Shown here: one piece after another, positions 59,450 through 64,000 of the stretch
How the letters are laid out: the number at the start of each line of letters is the position of its first letter
Numbering within the stretch: position 1 is the stretch's first letter
Notes under the pieces: model-generated
What the model was told of the DNA's origin: nothing
Seen by the model: only the letters and a program-made list of their open reading frames with translations
The model's database searches: none
Source: an uncultured Eubacteriales bacterium
GTDB lineage: Bacteria; Bacillota; Clostridia; Oscillospirales; Acutalibacteraceae
Assembly: GCA_900540085.1 (NCBI GenBank)
Contig: UQEU01000008.1
Span: 1 to 64,000 of the forward strand
DNA: 64,000 nucleotides
Reading direction: 5' to 3'
Program-made: the position numbers and the translations under genes

Positions 59450-61040
59450 ATATGTTATGACATACGATGTAGGAACAACAGGTATAAAAACCTGCCTTAT
59501 CGAAATCAACGAAAAAATCACTATTTTAGGCAGTGATACCTGCGGCTATAATCTCTACATATTTGACAACGGAGGCGCAGAACAAGACGCAGATGAATGG
59601 TGGGATGCTATGTGCAAAACCACAAAAGCTGTTTTTAAAAAAGTACCGAACATAAAACCCGAGCAAGTTGAAGGTATCTCCTTTTGTTCTCAAATGCAGG
59701 CACTTGTACTTGTTGACAAAGACGGAAATTGTGTAAGGCGTCCTATGAGTTATATGGACCAAAGAGCAAAGGAAGAACTTAAAAAAGGTATTGCCCATGG
59801 TTTCCAAATAGCAGGTGCAGAAGTAACAAAGCTTTTAAAATATCTTCACTACACAGGCGCAGTATCATCATCTGTAAAAGACCCTGTATGGAAATATAAA
59901 TGGGTTGAAGCAAACGAACCTGAAAATTTCAAAAAAGCTCACAAATGGCTTGATGTTAAAGAATACCTTATTTGCAGATGCAGTAATGAATTCGTTATGA
60001 CAGAAGATTCCGCTTTTGCAACACTTCTCTATGATACGAGAAAAGGACATGAGGGTTGGTGCAAACCTGTATGCGATATGCTCGGTGTAGATATGAAACA
60101 CCTTGCTCCGATTAAAAAATCCACTGAAAAAGTCGGAGAAGTAACAGAAAAAGCCGCAAAAGAACTCGGACTTGCTGTCGGCACGGCAGTTTACGGCGGT
60201 GGCGGCGACGCTTCCCTCATCGGCGTAGGCTCAGGTGCCGTAAATGTAGGAGATACACATATTTACAGCGGTACATCAGGATGGGTATCAACCGTAACGA
60301 ACAAACAGGTTGTTGACGCAAACGCAATGATTGCCGCAATTGTAGGTGCAGACACAGGAAAATACAACTACTTTGCAGAACTTGAAACATCTAACAAATG
60401 CGTTGAATGGGTAAAAGACCACCTTGCACTTGACGAAATAGGCGTTTACCTAAAACACACAAATGTTTCCGAAAGTTTTGAAAAATTACAATTAAATCTT
60501 TACGACTATATGGAAAATGTAATTGACGATATTCCCGCAGGAAGCGGAGGCGTAGTTTTCACTCCGTGGCTTCACGGAAACAGATGTCCGTTTGAAGACC
60601 CGAATGCAGCCGGAATGTTTTTCAACATCAAACTCGAAACAGGAAAAACAGAACTTATAAGAGCAGTTGTTGAAGGTATATGCTTCCACATGAGATGGAT
60701 GCTCGAATGTCAGGCTAAAAAAGTTAAAACATCTGACCCCGTAAGATTTTGCGGCGGCGGTGCGCTCGGAGCAGTTACCTGTCAAATTCTTTCAGATATT
60801 CTTCAAAGAGATATAGAAGTTGTTGACAGCCCGCAAAATGTAGGTGCAGTAGGTGCTGCCGCTTGTATAGCCGTAGGTATGGGTATCATTCCGTCAATCA
60901 GCGAAGTAAAAAAACTCATTCCTGCAAAACTCGTTTATCATCCGAACAAAGCGAACAAAGAAGTATATGACAGAAACTACAAAGTTTTCAAAAACTTACA
61001 TAAGGCAAACAAAAAGAATTTTGAAATACTTAATTCTTAA
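59442..61040 (+). CDS. FGGY-family carbohydrate kinase (xylulokinase-like)
   Basis: A 532-residue sugar kinase: YDVGTTGIKTCLIEI (phosphate 1 loop), GISFCSQMQALVLVD, MSYMDQRA, VGSGAVNVGDTHIYSGTSGW (phosphate 2), FTPWLHGNRCPFEDPNA and CGGGALGAVTCQILSDIL near the end. The FGGY group phosphorylates ketoses or polyols; the substrate is unknown. The ATG at 59442 lies behind AAGGGGG and inside the tetR stop. With the aldolase across the intergenic region it could form a kinase-aldolase pathway. Confidence 0.92.
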   Translation: MSKYVMTYDVGTTGIKTCLIEINEKITILGSDTCGYNLYIFDNGGAEQDADEWWDAMCKTTKAVFKKVPNIKPEQVEGISFCSQMQALVLVDKDGNCVRRPMSYMDQRAKEELKKGIAHGFQIAGAEVTKLLKYLHYTGAVSSSVKDPVWKYKWVEANEPENFKKAHKWLDVKEYLICRCSNEFVMTEDSAFATLLYDTRKGHEGWCKPVCDMLGVDMKHLAPIKKSTEKVGEVTEKAAKELGLAVGTAVYGGGGDASLIGVGSGAVNVGDTHIYSGTSGWVSTVTNKQVVDANAMIAAIVGADTGKYNYFAELETSNKCVEWVKDHLALDEIGVYLKHTNVSESFEKLQLNLYDYMENVIDDIPAGSGGVVFTPWLHGNRCPFEDPNAAGMFFNIKLETGKTELIRAVVEGICFHMRWMLECQAKKVKTSDPVRFCGGGALGAVTCQILSDILQRDIEVVDSPQNVGAVGAAACIAVGMGIIPSISEVKKLIPAKLVYHPNKANKEVYDRNYKVFKNLHKANKKNFEILNS

Positions 61041-61047
61041 TTTCAAT

Positions 61048-61084
61048 AAAAAAGGTTCCGATTTTTAATCGGAACCTTTTATTT
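61048..61084. terminator. Bidirectional terminator between kinase and hydrogenase genes
   Basis: AAAAGGTTCCGATT / AATCGGAACCTTTT, perfect 14-bp stem with a TTT loop, between convergent genes. Confidence 0.92.
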
Positions 61085-62505
61085 TATATTTCTATATCTT
61101 TTGACTCAACATTTTTAACAATTTTTTCTGCTTTGGCAGTTTTAGCATAGTTATCTATTCTGATTTTATGAGTTTCCATATGTGTTAAACAACCTGCACC
61201 GCCTATACATCCGCCAAGACACGCCATACCTTCAATGAAATTCTTATCAAGCACGCCTTTCGAAGCTTTAAGCAGATTTGTACGGCACTCGCCTATTCCG
61301 TTTGAACTTATTGCTTTAAGTTCAAAATCTTCATATCCGAGTTCGTCAAGTGCTTCGTCAACAGCCTCTGCAAGTCCTCCGCAGCGGGCAAAAATTCTTC
61401 CGTAAAAAGTTGCGGTGTCAAGTGCTGTTTCCTCAAGAGTTGTAATATCTATATCCTTTGAGCCAAACAATGCCTGAAGTTCTTGGAAAGTAATAACGCA
61501 GTCAACATATTTTTTAACTTCTTCTTTTTGAACTTCCATTTTTTTTGCAGTACACGGACCTATAAATACAACCTTTGCATCAGGATGAGAAATTTTAATT
61601 TCTTTAGAAACTGTTGCCATAGGAGAAAGATTTGTCGAAATACTGTCTTTTAATTTAGGAAATGCCTTTTCTGTATATGAAACAAAAGCAGGACAGCAAG
61701 AAGATGTCAAAAATCCTTTTTCAGCAAGTTCTTTTGCCTCTTTATATGCAACCATATCTGCACCGAGAGCAGCCTCGATAATATGACTGAAACCGAGTTT
61801 CTTAATTCCTGTAAGAACCTGTCCGAGTTTAGCGTAAGTAAACTGACTTGCAATGGCAGGAGCTATAACTGCATACACATCGCTGTCGCTTTTAAGCATC
61901 TTTATAGCTTCAAGTACATAGGACTTTTCTCCGATTGCACCGAACGGACATTTATAACTGCAAGCACCACAGGAAATACACTTATCATTATCTATATGTG
62001 CAGCGTTATTTTCACCTTTTGATATTGCTTTAATCTGACAAGCACTTTCACAAGGTCTGATAAAATTGCTGATAGCAGAATACGGGCATACTTTTGCACA
62101 CTGTCCGCAGTTAACACACTTATCTTTATCAATATGAGCTTTTAAATTTTCGTCAAATGTAATTGCGTTTCTCGGGCAAACAGACTCGCAATGATGGGCA
62201 ATACATCCACGACAAGTGCTTGTAACTTCATAGCCTGATGTGGGACACTCATCACAAGCAATATCTATTACCTCAACGACATTTGGATTTTCACTGTCCC
62301 CGCCCATAGCAAGTTTTATTCTTTCCTGAACAATAGCACGCTCTTTATACACGCAGCAACGCATTGTAGGAACATCCTTAGGAACAATTATTTTAGGAAT
62401 GTCAGTAACTTTTTCGAGAAGATTGTCTTCCCATGCCGCACGGGCAACTTCCTTTATAACATTGTACTTTAAAAGCTGAACTTTTGAGTCAAATTTTCTG
62501 TCCAT
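61084..62505 (-). CDS. Monomeric [FeFe] hydrogenase (group B type)
   Basis: A 473-residue iron-sulfur protein. The N-terminal half carries CxxC-rich segments (CDECPTSGYEV, CRGCIAHHCESVCP) and two ferredoxin 4Fe-4S motifs (CVNCGQCAKVCP, CISCGACSYKCP). The H-cluster domain has TSSCCPAF (L1), GPCTAKKMEVQ (L2) and EGMACLGGCIGGAGCL (L3), all four cluster cysteines in place. The L1 and L3 variants fit group B enzymes, whose physiological role (H2 formation or sensing) is little known. Maturases HydEFG are not in the window. ATG at 62505 with GGTGG; a GTG at 62517 is also in frame. Confidence 0.9.
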   Translation of the reverse strand: MDRKFDSKVQLLKYNVIKEVARAAWEDNLLEKVTDIPKIIVPKDVPTMRCCVYKERAIVQERIKLAMGGDSENPNVVEVIDIACDECPTSGYEVTSTCRGCIAHHCESVCPRNAITFDENLKAHIDKDKCVNCGQCAKVCPYSAISNFIRPCESACQIKAISKGENNAAHIDNDKCISCGACSYKCPFGAIGEKSYVLEAIKMLKSDSDVYAVIAPAIASQFTYAKLGQVLTGIKKLGFSHIIEAALGADMVAYKEAKELAEKGFLTSSCCPAFVSYTEKAFPKLKDSISTNLSPMATVSKEIKISHPDAKVVFIGPCTAKKMEVQKEEVKKYVDCVITFQELQALFGSKDIDITTLEETALDTATFYGRIFARCGGLAEAVDEALDELGYEDFELKAISSNGIGECRTNLLKASKGVLDKNFIEGMACLGGCIGGAGCLTHMETHKIRIDNYAKTAKAEKIVKNVESKDIEI

Positions 62506-62594
62506 ATTTTCCACCACACATAAAAAACAGTTAAAATATAATATAGGTTTTAAATCATTTTATTTTAATAAATACAATTTGTCAAGTGGGATAT

Positions 62595-63986
62595 TTAACC
62601 GTTTTTTAAATTTTCAAACTTTGACTGCATAGTAGGATTGCCTTTTGTTAACTTCTTGATTGTAACATCTTCAATTTTATTGTTAGCAGTTCTTAAATGA
62701 TTGTCAGATTTTGTTAAATTTTCTTTTATTTTTTGCAAATGCTCAATAGATTTGTCTATTTCTTTTATTGCATCAATAAATCTGTCGTGAGCGTAATAAT
62801 AATTTCTTGAAAAACTGTCTTTAAATTCCATAAGATTGTTTTCAAAATTTGTAATATCTATATTTTGATTTCTTATTTCAACCAATTCCTGCTTATATTT
62901 CAATGAATTCAATGCTGCGTTTCTGAGCAATGTAATCATCGGAATAAAAAACTGCGGTCTTATTACATACATTTTTTCATATCTGTACGACACATCGACT
63001 ATTCCGGAATTATAAAACTCGTCGTCTGCTTCAAGCAACGATACAAGAACTGCATATTCACAATTCTTCTCATTTCTGTCCTTGTCCAATTCTTTGAAAA
63101 AGTCTTCGTTCTTATGTTTTGTTGCAGTAGTTTCCATTTCATTTTTCATTTCAAACATTATAGAAATGATTTCCACGCCGTTTTCATCAAACTCTTTAAA
63201 TATATAGTCGCCTTTACTTCCGCTTCTTGCGTCATTGTCTTTTTCAAAATACGCATTTTTAAAAGCAGTCGCACGAAGTTTGTTGAACTCATTTTCACAA
63301 TGCCGTTCAAGACTTTCCCCTACCATTTTTGTTGATTGTCGGGCTTTAAAATCTTTATAGTATCCTATTAATTCGTCTTTGTCCTTTAATTCCTTTTCAA
63401 ATTTTTCTTTTATTGCATTTTCCTTGATTTTATACTCATTTTCCGCACTGTTGAATTTTGAATTTAATGCAATGATTTCTTGTTCTTTTATATTCAATTC
63501 TTGATTTTTTTCTGCAATCGCTTTTGAAACAGCCAAATCTTGTTCTGAATTTTTTGTAGCAATTTGCATTTTCAAATTTGAAATTTCCTGTTCTTTTTTT
63601 GCAATTTCATCTTTCAAACGCAATTCCATCTTGTTTATATCTGTTTCCAAACGAGATTGTAATTGTTGAATTTTAGAATTGCTTTCATATAACTGTTTTT
63701 GAGATTTTTCAGTTAATTCTCTGTCTTTTTCATTTACTGCTTTTTCAATTTCCAAAGCCATTTTACTTTCTGTCGATTTCAATTTTTCTTTAAGAGAATT
63801 AATAATATTTTCGCTTTCGGCATTTGCCAATTTAAGTGCCGATTGTTTTTCGTTTTTTATTGCATTTTCTCTTTGCGCCAACTCTTTTTCAAACTCTTCA
63901 TCTCTGACTTGTTTTAAAATAGCGGCATAGCCGGACTCATCTACTTGAAACATTTTACCGCAATTAGGACACTTTATTTCTTTCAT
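62595..63986 (-). CDS. DUF2130 family protein
   Basis: A 463-residue protein with an N-terminal zinc-ribbon-like motif (CPNCGKMF, only one CxxC), a long Lys/Glu-rich coiled coil (about 30-215) and a C-terminal domain (GESLERHCENEFNKLRA, SGSKGDYIFKE, EMKNEMETTATKHKNEDFFKELDKD) that has the look of a PD-(D/E)xK-type nuclease fold, as proposed for DUF2130. Function unproven. GGGG ribosome site; the start is 14 bases from the window edge. Confidence 0.85.
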   Translation of the reverse strand: MKEIKCPNCGKMFQVDESGYAAILKQVRDEEFEKELAQRENAIKNEKQSALKLANAESENIINSLKEKLKSTESKMALEIEKAVNEKDRELTEKSQKQLYESNSKIQQLQSRLETDINKMELRLKDEIAKKEQEISNLKMQIATKNSEQDLAVSKAIAEKNQELNIKEQEIIALNSKFNSAENEYKIKENAIKEKFEKELKDKDELIGYYKDFKARQSTKMVGESLERHCENEFNKLRATAFKNAYFEKDNDARSGSKGDYIFKEFDENGVEIISIMFEMKNEMETTATKHKNEDFFKELDKDRNEKNCEYAVLVSLLEADDEFYNSGIVDVSYRYEKMYVIRPQFFIPMITLLRNAALNSLKYKQELVEIRNQNIDITNFENNLMEFKDSFSRNYYYAHDRFIDAIKEIDKSIEHLQKIKENLTKSDNHLRTANNKIEDVTIKKLTKGNPTMQSKFENLKNG

Positions 63987-64000
63987 ACGATATTCCCCTT

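Noticed and set aside
1..64000. CRISPR array or cas genes
   Set aside because: No regularly spaced short repeats and no Cas-like proteins were seen.

Overview
The window is a contiguous piece of a low-GC Firmicutes chromosome. It is most likely a strictly anaerobic Clostridia of the Oscillospiraceae/Ruminococcaceae type. Supporting signs are the AT-rich sequence, A/G-rich Shine-Dalgarno sites, TTGACA-17-TATAAT promoters, a T-box, an L20-type leader before infC, TrmFO, a two-gene SufCB system, a 2-hydroxyacyl-CoA dehydratase/activase module, split transketolases and a monomeric [FeFe] hydrogenase of the L3-variant type. The genus assignment is inference; no rRNA lies in the window.

Layout. 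1-2.2 kb: accessory array of very small genes (YjcQ-like fragment, two paralogous ~70-aa proteins, other orphans and two micro-membrane-peptides with their own promoter). 2.2-6.3 kb: methionine operon metF, a separate MetH activation protein, metH. 6.45 kb: tRNA-Thr(CGT). 6.6-10.2 kb: an aminoglycoside-phosphotransferase-like gene and a membrane-anchored metallophosphoesterase, both showing what looks like a one-A deletion directly after the start codon, plus a GtrA-family protein and upp. 10.3-19.1 kb: a co-directional Dlt-like operon headed by a two-component system (response regulator, sensor kinase, DltA-like adenylation enzyme, fold-III PLP decarboxylase-like enzyme, carrier protein, MBOAT acyltransferase and two tandem SGNH proteins). 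19.2-36.9 kb: a tightly packed 15-gene housekeeping block from a SpoU methyltransferase to leuS. 37.0-38.4 kb: infC-rpmI-rplT with a leader and attenuator. 38.4-39.9 kb: mltG and a GNAT acetyltransferase.

40.0-45.1 kb: an operon of two SCP2-like paralogues bracketing a class III aminotransferase and a split transketolase. 45.2-47.4 kb: GH29 fucosidase and a HAD phosphatase. 47.5-49.3 kb: sufCB. 49.4-50.6 kb: rplM-rpsI, with the rpsI tail and terminator duplicated downstream. 50.7-53.9 kb: a dehydratase/activase module with an in-frame fusion. 53.9-55.7 kb: a T-box-controlled TrpB-like gene. 55.7-61.0 kb: a class II aldolase with a degenerate second domain and an aminotransferase, divergent from a TetR regulator coupled to an FGGY sugar kinase. 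61.1-64 kb: [FeFe] hydrogenase and a DUF2130 protein.

The most attractive candidate for an undescribed system is the 10.3-19.1 kb operon. It couples an aminoacyl-carrier-protein loading pair to a BtrK/LysA-like PLP enzyme and to a membrane O-acyltransferase plus SGNH exporters. This suggests that a decarboxylated (or racemised) amino acid is placed on a cell-envelope polymer. The second candidate is the pair of carbohydrate/aminotransferase modules at 40-45 kb and 55.7-61 kb, whose substrate is not apparent.
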